From: Marinobacter sp.
GTDB lineage: Bacteria > Pseudomonadota > Gammaproteobacteria > Pseudomonadales > Oleiphilaceae
Assembly (NCBI GenBank): GCA_017643965.1
Contig: JAEPMM010000036.1
Span: forward strand, 1-13,929
Length of the DNA stretch: 13,929 nt
Direction of reading: 5' to 3'
The notes under the pieces: model-generated
The model's input: only the letters and a program-made list of their open reading frames with translations
The model's database searches: none
Told to the model about the DNA's origin: nothing
In this document: positions 5,716-12,524 of the stretch, piece after piece
How positions within the stretch are numbered: position 1 is the stretch's first letter
Layout of the letters: every line of letters starts with the position of its first letter
Translations under genes and position numbers: made by a program

Positions 5716-6756
5716 ATGAACGCTCCCGGAGCCCCCGGCTCTCTGCCGGTCATTCGCGCCCATTACGCTGACATTCTGTGCCAGCTGGCCGGCGAACACG
5801 ATGTCCCGCGGGGGCCACTGCTGACGTCGGCGGGTATTCGTCCGTCCATGCTGAGCCATCCCGACAATCTGATCACGGTTGACCAGTTTACGTTGCTGTG
5901 CCGTGAAGCCCTGAGGCGCAGCGGTAATTCTGCGCTGGGTCTGGAGTTTGGTCGTCGCCTCAAATTCACCACCCACGGTTCGCTGTCCCAGGCCGCCATC
6001 AGCTGCGATACGTTGCACCAGGCACTGTCGGTGCTGATCAAGTACTTCCGCATCCGTTTCGTCTACATGGAGCTGGATTTTTTCGTTGACGGCGAAGATG
6101 CCGTGGTCCAGTTGAGCCTGGCCCACGACGTTGAAGACCTGTACCGCTTCAACATCGAGGTGGTGATGGCGTCACTGATGGATGTTAATCAGTTGCTGTT
6201 TGGCGCGCGGCTGATCGAAACCGGCGTGTGTCGGCTGGACTACCCGGAGCCGGAACACACCGAGGGTTACCGGGCCATTTTCGGTGATCGTGTCGATTTC
6301 TCGTGTGGAGTCAATCAGCTGCGTTTCCGCAAATCGTTTCTGGAGCTGCCGATCTCGCTATCGAATCCGGTCACCCGGCGTGTCGCGGAAGCCCAGTGTG
6401 AGGAAGAGTTGCGGTCCATTGACGCCGCCACCTCGGTGACCTCCCGGGTGCGGCGGCTGCTGGAGGCGGTGCGGGGTGGCGGCCTGCCGGGGCTGGAGGC
6501 GATCGCCAATCAGTTGAGTATGTCGCCGCGTACCCTGCGTCGGCAACTGAGCAGTGAAGGCGCCCGTTATCAGGTGCTGCTGGACCAGGTTCGCCATGAA
6601 CGGGCGTTGGAGCTGTTGCGTCGCGGGCGGCTCAGTATTGACGAGGTTGCCGACAGCCTGGGGTACAGCGACCCTTCGAATTTTGGCCGTGCGTTTCGCA
6701 AGTGGGAGGGTGTGTCGCCCACGGTATGGCGGGCGCAGCACCTTCCTCAGCGCTGA
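5716..6756 (+). CDS. AraC-family transcriptional regulator with Arabinose_bd-type N-terminal domain
   Basis: A 346-residue DNA-binding regulator. The N-terminal domain (about 15-210) resembles the Arabinose_bd effector domain shared by many proteobacterial regulators such as OruR-like proteins, with typical segments GLEFGRRLKFTTHGSLSQAA at 75-94 and FRKSFLELPIS at 204-214. The C-terminal pair of helix-turn-helices covers about 255-340: the first around LEAIANQLSMSPRTLRRQL (260-278), the second around IDEVADSLGYSDPSNFGRAF (308-327). The latter is the AraC signature, ending in W-x-G-x-S-P. The ATG at 5716 has only a weak ribosome site (AGAGAT), hinting at low expression. The gene is divergent from the sigma/chrR pair and convergent with speA, with a 24-base gap. 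Some regulators of this type control arginine or ornithine use, so a link to speA is possible but rests only on position. The effector is unknown. Confidence 0.9.
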   Translation: MNAPGAPGSLPVIRAHYADILCQLAGEHDVPRGPLLTSAGIRPSMLSHPDNLITVDQFTLLCREALRRSGNSALGLEFGRRLKFTTHGSLSQAAISCDTLHQALSVLIKYFRIRFVYMELDFFVDGEDAVVQLSLAHDVEDLYRFNIEVVMASLMDVNQLLFGARLIETGVCRLDYPEPEHTEGYRAIFGDRVDFSCGVNQLRFRKSFLELPISLSNPVTRRVAEAQCEEELRSIDAATSVTSRVRRLLEAVRGGGLPGLEAIANQLSMSPRTLRRQLSSEGARYQVLLDQVRHERALELLRRGRLSIDEVADSLGYSDPSNFGRAFRKWEGVSPTVWRAQHLPQR

Positions 6757-6780
6757 CAGCCGAAGCAGCGGGCGCGGGCG

Positions 6781-8697
6781 TTACTCCTCCAGGTAGGTGT
6801 AGCCCTCAAGGCCGTTCCTGAGCTCGCCCAGCAGTTGCTCCTGTTCCCCGGGCGGCAGTGTGCTGGCCTCGAACTGGCGCTGATAGGACTGCAACAGCGC
6901 CGCCGGCTCGAAGTTCACGTAGCGCAACACCTTGGCCACGGTATCGCCGTGGATGGCATCGCTGACTGTGTAGTGACCGGATTCGGTGCGGTGCACGTCC
7001 ACTGAGTGGGTGTCGCCGAACAGGTTGTGCATGTCGCCGAGAATTTCCTGGTAGGCGCCGGTCATGAAGAACCCCATCAGCAGAGGATCACCGGCTTTTT
7101 CCTCCGGCAGCGGCAGGGTGGTCTCGATGCCCTGACCATCCACATAGCGGTCAATGCGGCCGTCAGAATCGCAGGTGATGTCCTGAATCACTGCCCGCCG
7201 GCACAGGGGGCGGTCCAGCCCGTTGATTGGCATGACCGGAAAGATCTGGTCAATGCCCCAGACATCGGGCAGAGACTGAAACAGCGAGAAATTGACGAAC
7301 AGCTTCTGCGCCAGCTTTTCATTCAGTTCGTCGATGATTTCCCGGTGAGCGCGGTTGCTGCCGTCCAGTCTCGATCGCAGAATGCGGCAACAGTTGGTGT
7401 ACAGGGTTTCAGCGTTGGCTCTCTCGGTCAGCGACAGCAGGCCATGGGCGAACTGGGCATGCACGTCGGTCATGGCGTGCATCACGTCGTGATAGATTTC
7501 CGCCAGCGAGCGCGGCGATTGCTCGTCCTGCAGACTCTGCAGATCCCGCCACAGGTCCAGCAACGGTGCGCAGGCGTCGGCAGCCGGTGGCATCGGTTCG
7601 CGGTGATCGGGCACTTCGCGGTCAATCACGTTGGTCACCAGCACCGAGTGGTGCGCGGTCAGTGCGCGACCGGACTCACTGATCAGATCCGGGTGGGGGA
7701 TGCCGGCCCGGTCACACTCCGATTGCAGTACGTGAATGACGTTGTAGGCGTATTCGTGAACGCTGTAGTTCATCGAACAGCTGCTGCGAGAGCGTGTGCC
7801 CTCATAATCAACCCCCAGCCCGCCACCGATATCCACCGTGCCGACGGGCGCTCCGAGCTGGCGCAGTTCGCTGTAGAAGCGTGCGCACTCCCGCAGGCCG
7901 GTCTGGATGTCGCGGATGTTGGCAATCTGTGAGCCCAGATGGAAATGCAACAGTTGCAGGGCGTCCAGGGCATTGGCTTCGCGCAGGGTGCTGACCACGT
8001 CCAGCACCTGGCTGGCCGACAACCCGAACTTGGACTTCTCGCCGCCGGTGTTCTGCCAGTTGCCTTTGCCGATGGTGGCGAGCCGGGCGCGCACACCGAT
8101 GAGTGGGGCGATGCCCAGATTGCGGGCTTCGTCCAGAATCAGCGGCAGTTCCGACTGTTTTTCCACCACGATGAACACCCGATGTCCCAGCTTCTGGCCG
8201 ATCAGCGCCAGGCGGATGTACTCACGGTCCTTATAGCCGTTGCACACAATCACCGAGCCGGGCTGGCGTGACATCGCCAGCACCGCCATCAGCTCTGGCT
8301 TGCTGCCGGCCTCCAGGCCGATCTGGTGATTGCTGGCGGCCGGCTCGGCCCGCAGCAATTCTTCCACCACGCGCCGCTGCTGATTGACCTTGATGGGGTA
8401 GACCGCGGTGTAGCGGCCCTGATACCCGTGTTCGTCCGCTACCTTGTTGAACGCGCCGCAGAGTGTGTTGACCCGATCGTGAAGGATATCGGTGAAACGG
8501 ATCAGCACCGGCAGCTGGATGCCGCGGGAGGTCAGCGAACGGGTCAGCTCCGGCAGATTGATGGTGCCGCTGTCGCTGCCATGACCCCGCTCGGGCCGGA
8601 TCAGCACTTCGCCCTGGTCGTTGACGTCGATATAGCCATCGCTCCAGTGGGCGATGTTGTACACCTTGTGGGCGGCGCTTCCGGTGGTTCGGGTCAT
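6781..8697 (-). CDS. speA: Biosynthetic arginine decarboxylase SpeA
   Basis: SpeA decarboxylates L-arginine to agmatine with pyridoxal phosphate; agmatine is then converted to putrescine by other enzymes. The 638 residues match the alanine-racemase-fold (fold III) family (E. coli 658). The PLP lysine is Lys103 in YPIKVNQ. HFHLGSQ lies at 251-257, the glycine loop DIGGGLGVDYEGT at 289-301, NYSVHEYAYNV at 310-320 and SESGRAL at 340-346. The C-terminal CDSDG at 509-513 supplies the active-site cysteine, Cys509. All key residues appear intact, and Mg2+ dependence is known for the family. The ATG at 8697 has an AGGAAG ribosome site. The gene is divergent from speE across a 217-base shared regulatory region, so both polyamine genes could be controlled together. 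It has no obvious terminator in the 24-base gap before the convergent AraC-family gene. Confidence 0.96.
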   Translation of the reverse strand: MTRTTGSAAHKVYNIAHWSDGYIDVNDQGEVLIRPERGHGSDSGTINLPELTRSLTSRGIQLPVLIRFTDILHDRVNTLCGAFNKVADEHGYQGRYTAVYPIKVNQQRRVVEELLRAEPAASNHQIGLEAGSKPELMAVLAMSRQPGSVIVCNGYKDREYIRLALIGQKLGHRVFIVVEKQSELPLILDEARNLGIAPLIGVRARLATIGKGNWQNTGGEKSKFGLSASQVLDVVSTLREANALDALQLLHFHLGSQIANIRDIQTGLRECARFYSELRQLGAPVGTVDIGGGLGVDYEGTRSRSSCSMNYSVHEYAYNVIHVLQSECDRAGIPHPDLISESGRALTAHHSVLVTNVIDREVPDHREPMPPAADACAPLLDLWRDLQSLQDEQSPRSLAEIYHDVMHAMTDVHAQFAHGLLSLTERANAETLYTNCCRILRSRLDGSNRAHREIIDELNEKLAQKLFVNFSLFQSLPDVWGIDQIFPVMPINGLDRPLCRRAVIQDITCDSDGRIDRYVDGQGIETTLPLPEEKAGDPLLMGFFMTGAYQEILGDMHNLFGDTHSVDVHRTESGHYTVSDAIHGDTVAKVLRYVNFEPAALLQSYQRQFEASTLPPGEQEQLLGELRNGLEGYTYLEE

Positions 8698-8750
8698 CGT
8701 GGGCTTCCTGTACTGAATCCGGGCCGGGTGAATGCCGGCGTATGGCCGCC

Positions 8751-8756
8751 ATTGTA
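8751..8756 (-). promoter_or_regulatory. Possible speA -10 element
   Basis: TACAAT on the minus strand is a good sigma-70 -10 match. It would place the transcription start near 8744, about 47 bases before the speA start codon. The hexamer 17 bases upstream (TTTTAG) is a poor -35 match, so the promoter would be weak or need an activator. Confidence 0.3.
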
Positions 8757-8802
8757 TGGATTCCGCGGGGCTGCTAAAAGAACCCCGTGTGGAAAATACG
8801 TG

Positions 8803-8888
8803 GATAGCGCTGCGCTATAGTGCTTTAGCTGACGGTCCTGCGCCCCTACAATACGGGCAAAACCGATTTGGCTCGCGTGAGCGCTATC
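8803..8888. repeat. Paired GATAGCGCT elements in the speA-speE regulatory region
   Basis: GATAGCGCT at 8803-8811 recurs inverted as AGCGCTATC at 8880-8888, a perfect 9-base match. The first copy is also half of a near-adjacent dyad, ATAGCGC-T-GCGCTAT at 8804-8818, which is perfect over 15 bases. The copies are 77 bases apart and flank the likely speE promoter; the second lies in the expected speE leader. They could be repressor sites acting over a DNA loop, or arms of a leader hairpin if transcription starts upstream of the first copy. Confidence 0.45.
8824..8852 (+). promoter_or_regulatory. Likely sigma-70 promoter of speE
   Basis: TACAAT (8847-8852) serves as -10, with TTTAGC (8824-8829, three of six consensus bases) 17 bases upstream as -35. 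Transcription would start near 8859, giving a leader of about 56 bases. A second -10-like hexamer, TATAGT at 8816-8821, overlaps the 15-base dyad, so a protein bound there could block it. Confidence 0.4.
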
Positions 8889-8914
8889 TGCTTTGAGGAA
8901 AAGGGAGACATACC

Positions 8915-9796
8915 ATGACAGCATTAAACGACGGCTGGTTTACCGAGGTATTCCAGGACCAGGGAACGGCGTTTTCCCTACAGGTAAAACGGAAGCTGCA
9001 CGAAGAGCAGAGTGAATTCCAGAAACTGGAAATCTACGAGACCGAGACCTTCGGCAACCTCATGGTTCTGGACGGTTGCGTGATGCTGACCACCCGGGAC
9101 AATTTTCTCTACCACGAAATGATGACCCATCCCGCACTGTTTACCCACCGCGATCCGAAAAAGGTGGTGATTGTCGGTGGCGGTGACTGCGGTACGCTCC
9201 GGGAAGTGCTCAAGCACCCCGGCGTTGAAGAAGCGTGGCAAGTGGAAATTGACGAGCGTGTGACTCGCCTGTCGGAAAAGTATTTTCCCGAGCTGTGTGA
9301 CGCCAATGACGATCCCCGCGCCAATTTCTTCTTTGGTGACGGTATCCAGTGGATGCGCGACGTGGAGCCGGCCAGCATCGATGTCATCATCATTGACAGC
9401 ACCGACCCCGTTGGCCCCGCCGAAGGGCTGTTCGCGCTGGACTTCTACCGCGACGCCCTGCTGGCACTGCGGGACGGCGGCCTGATCGTGCAGCAGAGCG
9501 AATCCCCGCTGTTGCACACCGACACCATCATCAAGGGCATTCACGAGGATATGCGCAAGGCCGGCTTCGACCATGTGCAAACCTTGCCCTTTCCGCAGCC
9601 GGTGTATCCGACCGGCTGGTGGAGCTGCACCATGGCGGGAAAGGACAAGCCGGTGCAGTATTTCCGCGAGGAAGACGCCGAGCAGCGCCCGTTTGTGACC
9701 CGTTATTACAACGCCGGAACTCACCGGGGCGCGCTCGCGATGCCCCAGTTTATGGTGGATGCGTTGGAAGATCGGGTGATTCCCGGCGAAGGATGA
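8915..9796 (+). CDS. speE: Spermidine synthase (putrescine aminopropyltransferase) SpeE
   Basis: SpeE transfers an aminopropyl group from decarboxylated S-adenosylmethionine to putrescine, making spermidine and methylthioadenosine in the cytoplasm. The 293 residues match the family (E. coli 288). A small N-terminal beta domain (1-65) precedes the Rossmann-like methyltransferase fold. The nucleotide loop VVIVGGGDCGTLREVLKH is at 84-101, the acidic strand VEIDERV at 110-116 and the GDG segment at 141-143. The active-site loop DSTDPVGPAEGLF spans 161-173, where Asp161 and Asp164 correspond to the essential aspartates of E. coli (158 and 161). The substrate-binding PVYPTGWWSCTM is near 229-240. 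Cys92 in GGGDCG is a mild departure from the common GGGDGG. The ATG at 8915 follows AGGGAGA. The gene is divergent from speA. No S-adenosylmethionine decarboxylase gene is in the window, so its substrate must come from elsewhere. Confidence 0.96.
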   Translation: MTALNDGWFTEVFQDQGTAFSLQVKRKLHEEQSEFQKLEIYETETFGNLMVLDGCVMLTTRDNFLYHEMMTHPALFTHRDPKKVVIVGGGDCGTLREVLKHPGVEEAWQVEIDERVTRLSEKYFPELCDANDDPRANFFFGDGIQWMRDVEPASIDVIIIDSTDPVGPAEGLFALDFYRDALLALRDGGLIVQQSESPLLHTDTIIKGIHEDMRKAGFDHVQTLPFPQPVYPTGWWSCTMAGKDKPVQYFREEDAEQRPFVTRYYNAGTHRGALAMPQFMVDALEDRVIPGEG

Positions 9797-9815
9797 CCGT
9801 TCTCGCTTTCCCCGG

Positions 9816-9849
9816 TTAATTGGCTAAACTGCAAAGGGTGGTCAATTAA
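9816..9849. repeat. TTAATTG/CAATTAA inverted repeat before the small protein gene
   Basis: TTAATTG (9816-9822) and CAATTAA (9843-9849) are perfect 7-base arms with 20 bases between them. They lie in the AT-rich part of the 95-base gap after speE. The arms could be a regulator site for the small downstream gene or mark its promoter; TAAACT (9825-9830) between them is -10-like but has no good -35. Confidence 0.3.
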
Positions 9850-9891
9850 TGACCGACAGTAGCCGTTCGGCAGTTGCTGAGGGAGTAGGAT

Positions 9892-10086
9892 ATGGATGTT
9901 AGAAAAGGCGAGCAGGAGCGAAACTGGTTTCGCAGTGATCGGTTCACCGTCATCAACGGGAAATGGTTTTTCCAGACCCGGGAGGGCGCGTTTGAGGGAC
10001 CGTTTGACAGTGTGAATGAGGCGCAGATGGAGTTACTGCTTTATCTGCGACACTCGGAGGACGAACTGTATCGCAATGCCGTCTGA
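9892..10086 (+). CDS. Small DUF6316-like protein of unknown function
   Basis: A 64-residue protein with no signal peptide or membrane segment. The core reads as a compact single domain: aromatic WFRSDRF at 12-18, a GKWFFQTREG strand pair at 23-32, a GPFDSVNEA turn-helix at 36-44, then a leucine-rich helix with LLYLRH at 49-54. The pattern WFFxTREGxxxGPF followed by a helix looks like the DUF6316 family as I remember it from Pseudomonas and Marinobacter. It also faintly resembles GYF-type domains, and no function is known to me. The ATG at 9892 has a good purine-rich ribosome site (GGGAGTAGG). It lies 95 bases after speE on the same strand and directly before a strong bidirectional terminator, so it could be the last gene of a speE transcript or have its own promoter. 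Coding status is supported by composition and ribosome site. Confidence 0.75.
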   Translation: MDVRKGEQERNWFRSDRFTVINGKWFFQTREGAFEGPFDSVNEAQMELLLYLRHSEDELYRNAV

Positions 10087-10113
10087 TTCGGCAGTCGGCT
10101 GTTCAGGGAAAAC

Positions 10114-10145
10114 AAAAAAGGGGCGCTCTTTCGAGCGCCCCTTTT
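10114..10145. terminator. Strong bidirectional rho-independent terminator
   Basis: A 9-base-pair GC-rich stem, GGGGCGCTC (10120-10128) with GAGCGCCCC (10133-10141), encloses a TTTC loop. Six A precede it and four T follow it, so on either strand the hairpin is followed by a T run. It lies between the convergent small-protein gene (stop at 10086) and amtB (stop at 10164) and would serve both. Confidence 0.93.
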
Positions 10146-10163
10146 CGTTTTGCCGTCGGCAGA

Positions 10164-11432
10164 TTACTTGCTGCTGACGAACTCCGGATAGGCTTCCATG
10201 CCACACTCGGACAGATCCACACCTTCGTACTCTTCTTCCTCGGTGACGCGGATGCCGATGACCGCCTTGAGGATACCCCAGACAATCAGGCTGGTGACGA
10301 ACACCCAGACAAAGATAGTGAGCGCGCCCACGATCTGGCCGAAGAAGGTCGAGTCACCGTTGGTGATCGGCACCAGCAGCAGACCCAGCAGACCACACAC
10401 ACCGTGGACCGAGATGGCGCCGACCGGATCGTCGATGCGCAGCTTGTCCATGGTGACGATGCTCAGTACCACCAGGATACCGCCCAGGGCGCCGAACAGA
10501 GTCGCGGTCAGGGCTGTCGGGGTGGAAGGCTCAGCGGTGATGGTCACCAGGCCCGCCAGCGCGCCGTTCAGCAGCATGGTCAGGTCGGCCTTGCCGAACA
10601 TCAGGCGTGCCATGATCAGCGCGGCGATACCACCGCCGGCAGCGGCTGCGTTGGTGTTCAGGAACACCATGGCAACAGAGTGAGCACTGGCTACGTCACC
10701 CAGTTTCAGTACCGAGCCACCGTTAAAGCCGAACCAGCCCATCCACAGGATGAAGGTACCCAGTGTCGCTAGAGGTAGGTTGGCACCCGGGAAGGCGCGG
10801 ATTTCCCCGTTCGGGCCGTACTTGCCTTTACGGGCACCCAGCAGGATCACACCCGCCAGAGCCGCAGCTGCACCTGCCATGTGAACGATGCCTGAACCGG
10901 CGAAGTCACTGAAACCAAGGTCACCGAGCGTGTACATGCCGAACACGGAAGCTCCGCCCCAGGTCCAGGCACCTTCCATCGGATAGATGAAGCCAGTCAT
11001 TACGACCGCAAACACCAGGAACGCCCACAACTTCATGCGCTCGGCAACCGCACCGGAGACGATGGACATGGCTGTGGCCACGAACACCACCTGGAAGAAG
11101 AAGTCAGATGCGCCGGAGTAGATTGAGCCGCCCTCGAAACCGTCCTCACGGCTGGCAAAGTCGCCCATCACACCACCGACATCCACGTCGCCCATGCCGG
11201 ACAGGAAGATGTTACCACCGTACATGATTGCGTAGCCGCAGATCAGGTACATGGTGCAGGACACTGCGAACAGTGCCACGTTCTTGGTGAGAATTTCAGT
11301 GGTGTTCTTGGCACGAACCAGACCGGATTCCAGCATAGCGAAGCCCGCTGCCATCCACATGACTAATGCGCCACACACCAGGAAATAAAAGGTATCTATA
11401 GCATACTGCAGGTGAAAAATATTGCTTTCCAT
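10164..11432 (-). CDS. amtB: Ammonium transporter AmtB
   Basis: AmtB is a trimeric inner-membrane channel/transporter for ammonium, used when ammonium is scarce and closed by GlnK binding. The 422-residue protein shows about eleven hydrophobic segments from residue 10 to 392. The pore twin histidines are His184 (GIVHMAGAAAALAG) and His343 (SVHGVCGLLG). The AMLESGLVRAKNTT segment at 32-45 and the FFFQVVFVATAMSIVSGAVAER block at 111-132 are typical. There is no cleavable signal peptide of the E. coli kind; the N-terminus MESNIFHLQYAIDTF suits the marine proteobacterial branch. The cytoplasmic tail carries the acidic EEEEYEGVDLSECG stretch at 398-411 that is common in this branch. The ATG at 11432 follows a GGAGGG ribosome site. 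The gene lies 71 bases downstream of glnK on the same strand, the standard glnK-amtB operon, and ends at a strong terminator. Confidence 0.97.
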   Translation of the reverse strand: MESNIFHLQYAIDTFYFLVCGALVMWMAAGFAMLESGLVRAKNTTEILTKNVALFAVSCTMYLICGYAIMYGGNIFLSGMGDVDVGGVMGDFASREDGFEGGSIYSGASDFFFQVVFVATAMSIVSGAVAERMKLWAFLVFAVVMTGFIYPMEGAWTWGGASVFGMYTLGDLGFSDFAGSGIVHMAGAAAALAGVILLGARKGKYGPNGEIRAFPGANLPLATLGTFILWMGWFGFNGGSVLKLGDVASAHSVAMVFLNTNAAAAGGGIAALIMARLMFGKADLTMLLNGALAGLVTITAEPSTPTALTATLFGALGGILVVLSIVTMDKLRIDDPVGAISVHGVCGLLGLLLVPITNGDSTFFGQIVGALTIFVWVFVTSLIVWGILKAVIGIRVTEEEEYEGVDLSECGMEAYPEFVSSK

Positions 11433-11435
11433 ATG

Positions 11436-11455
11436 AAGCCCTCCGCACGAGGCTT
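11436..11455 (-). promoter_or_regulatory. Hairpin over the amtB ribosome binding site
   Basis: On the minus strand AAGCC (11455-11451) pairs with GGCTT (11440-11436), with a 10-base loop containing most of the GGAGG ribosome site; the stem ends three bases before the ATG. It could lower amtB translation relative to glnK, but the stem is only five pairs long. Confidence 0.3.
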
Positions 11456-11503
11456 TTCAGGTTATAAGTTTTTTACGTTGGCTATTGGGAATTCAGGCGG
11501 TTA

Positions 11504-11842
11504 TCAGACCGCTTCCTCGCCGGTTTCACCGGTCCGGATACGAATTGCCTGTTCGAGTTCGGTCACGAAGATCTTGCCGTCACCAATCTTGCCGGTGTTG
11601 GCTGCCTTGGTGATGGACTCGATAACCTGGTCCAGCAGGTTGTCGCCGATGGCAACCTCCACCTTGACCTTGGGCAGGAAGTCCACCACATATTCCGCGC
11701 CACGATAGAGCTCTGTGTGGCCCTTCTGCCGCCCGAAGCCCTTCACTTCGGTGACGGTTACGCCTTGCACGCCAATCTCGGATAGTGCCTCACGGACATC
11801 ATCCAATTTGAAAGGCTTGATGATCGCTGTCACAAGTTTCAT
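11504..11842 (-). CDS. glnK: P-II nitrogen regulatory protein GlnK
   Basis: GlnK is a trimeric P-II signal protein that senses 2-oxoglutarate and ATP/ADP, is uridylylated by GlnD, and blocks AmtB when nitrogen is plentiful. The 112-residue length is exactly that of the family. The T-loop (about 37-55) carries the uridylylation site Tyr51 in YRGAEYVVDF. The B-loop nucleotide motif TGKIGDGKIFV is at 83-93, and the C-terminal basic residues Arg101 and Arg103 (IRIRTGE) contact phosphate in the family. The start is ATG 11842, with AAGGAG 7 bases upstream. The frame is open further upstream, but that part does not resemble P-II. The gene precedes amtB in an operon, with a sigma-54 promoter at 11956-11972. 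The amtB linkage favours GlnK over GlnB. Confidence 0.97.
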   Translation of the reverse strand: MKLVTAIIKPFKLDDVREALSEIGVQGVTVTEVKGFGRQKGHTELYRGAEYVVDFLPKVKVEVAIGDNLLDQVIESITKAANTGKIGDGKIFVTELEQAIRIRTGETGEEAV

Positions 11843-11955
11843 TGCTTTCTCCTTGGTAAAGCCGTCCCAACAGTGAGGGCCCATTGGCCGTTTGTGTTGA
11901 GGTCGGGATGCTGCCACCTCGCACACCAATTGTGCGGATTGCGTACTAGGCTTAT

Positions 11956-11972
11956 AGCATCGGGTGTGCCAA
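11956..11972 (-). promoter_or_regulatory. Sigma-54 (RpoN) promoter of glnK-amtB
   Basis: On the minus strand TTGGCAC (11972-11966) is followed, after ACCCG, by ATGCT (11960-11956). This fits the -24/-12 consensus YTGGCACG-N4-TTGCW, with the GG and GC at the required spacing and only two departures from consensus. Transcription would start about 12 bases past the GC, near 11946, leaving a leader of about 104 bases before glnK. Nitrogen control of glnK-amtB by sigma-54 and NtrC is established in enteric bacteria and pseudomonads. Confidence 0.85.
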
Positions 11973-12035
11973 CGCAAAAAATATGTTTAAAACCAGTTGC
12001 TTGAGAAACTGCCGCTCCAGTTTGGAACATTATGC

Positions 12036-12052
12036 TGCACCAAAATAGAGCA
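12036..12052. promoter_or_regulatory. NtrC-like binding site upstream of the glnK promoter
   Basis: TGCACC-AAAAT-AGAGCA fits the NtrC dyad TGCACC-N5-GGTGCA with one perfect half and four of six bases in the other. Its centre is about 98 bases upstream of the predicted glnK start point, in the range used by NtrC enhancers. A weaker candidate, GCGAGC-N5-TGGCGC at 12065-12081, lies one to two helical turns further out. Confidence 0.55.
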
Positions 12053-12108
12053 ACAGTGTGTGCGGCGAGCCAAATTGGCGCACCGCAGCAGCCGGCTCGC
12101 CCAGACAT

Positions 12109-12114
12109 TATACT
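12109..12114 (+). promoter_or_regulatory. Possible -10 element for ubiK
   Basis: TATACT is a five-of-six match to the sigma-70 -10 hexamer, 115 bases before the ubiK start. No good -35 is seen 16-18 bases upstream. TACACT at 12152-12157 is another weak candidate. Confidence 0.3.
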
Positions 12115-12228
12115 GCGGACGGCCTACAGTATGGCAGGGCCTGCGATGTGATACACTCCCGCGAGTTCGTCCCGGGCGGCCGAGTTGCGGCCGTGACCGG
12201 GAATTGTCGATGCCAGAGAGGTGATTTC

Positions 12229-12483
12229 GTGAAAGGACCGCAAGATTTTCTGACCCAGCTGCAGGGGCAGTTTGGCCAGTTTGTACCCGACATGGCCCGC
12301 GCGGCCCGGGAAGACTTCGAAACCCAGGCAAGGGCAACCGTGATGTCGGTGCTGTCCCGGCTGGAGCTGGTGACCCGGGAGGAGTTCGATGCGCAGCAGG
12401 CTGTGTTGATGAAAACCCGGGAAAAAGTCGATGCGCTGGAAAAACGCGTGGCTGAACTGGAGAAACGCCTGCCATCCGCCTGA
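12229..12483 (+). CDS. ubiK: Ubiquinone biosynthesis accessory factor UbiK (YqiC/BMFP)
   Basis: UbiK is a small, lipid-associated trimeric coiled-coil protein that helps the aerobic ubiquinone biosynthesis complex together with UbiJ. The 84 residues fit the family (about 80-100). The N-terminal half (PQDFLTQLQGQFGQFVPDMARAA, residues 4-26) is an amphipathic helix. The middle part contains VLSRLELVTREEFDAQQAVL at 41-60, the best-conserved family stretch. The C-terminal third (61-81) is charged heptads ending in KRVAELEKRL, a coiled coil. The start is GTG 12229 with GAGAGG upstream; the frame is open further back, but that part is unlike the family and lacks a ribosome site. It lies 41 bases upstream of yifB and divergent from glnK. 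As I recall, the same order occurs in Pseudomonas aeruginosa (PA5287-PA5290), which supports the call. Confidence 0.9.
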   Translation: MKGPQDFLTQLQGQFGQFVPDMARAAREDFETQARATVMSVLSRLELVTREEFDAQQAVLMKTREKVDALEKRVAELEKRLPSA

Positions 12484-12524
12484 GCAGGTCGCCGCTTGTA
12501 ACGAACTGACCATGGAAGGTCGTC

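Larger units (their letters stand above)
11843..12228. other. 386-base divergent regulatory region between glnK and ubiK
   Basis: No coding sequence is supported here; frames that cross it are upstream extensions of glnK and ubiK or antisense shadows. It holds the glnK sigma-54 promoter, an NtrC-like site and a -10-like TATACT for ubiK, each listed separately. The part from about 11990 to 12060 is more AT-rich than its surroundings, as expected for a control region. Confidence 0.7.

Noticed and set aside
7006..7932. A 308-codon plus-strand frame inside speA
   Set aside because: Antisense shadow of speA with no family resemblance and no ribosome site.
8766..8787. CGGGG/CCCCG hairpin in the speA-speE gap as a terminator
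   Set aside because: There is no T run on either side and it lies among promoters of divergent genes, where a terminator makes no sense.
11504..11977. A 157-residue version of GlnK
   Set aside because: P-II proteins are 112 residues; the start at 11842 has the ribosome site, and the sigma-54 start point near 11946 lies inside the longer frame.
12058..12483. A 141-residue version of UbiK
   Set aside because: The first 57 residues are unlike the family and lack a ribosome site; GTG 12229 gives the normal length.
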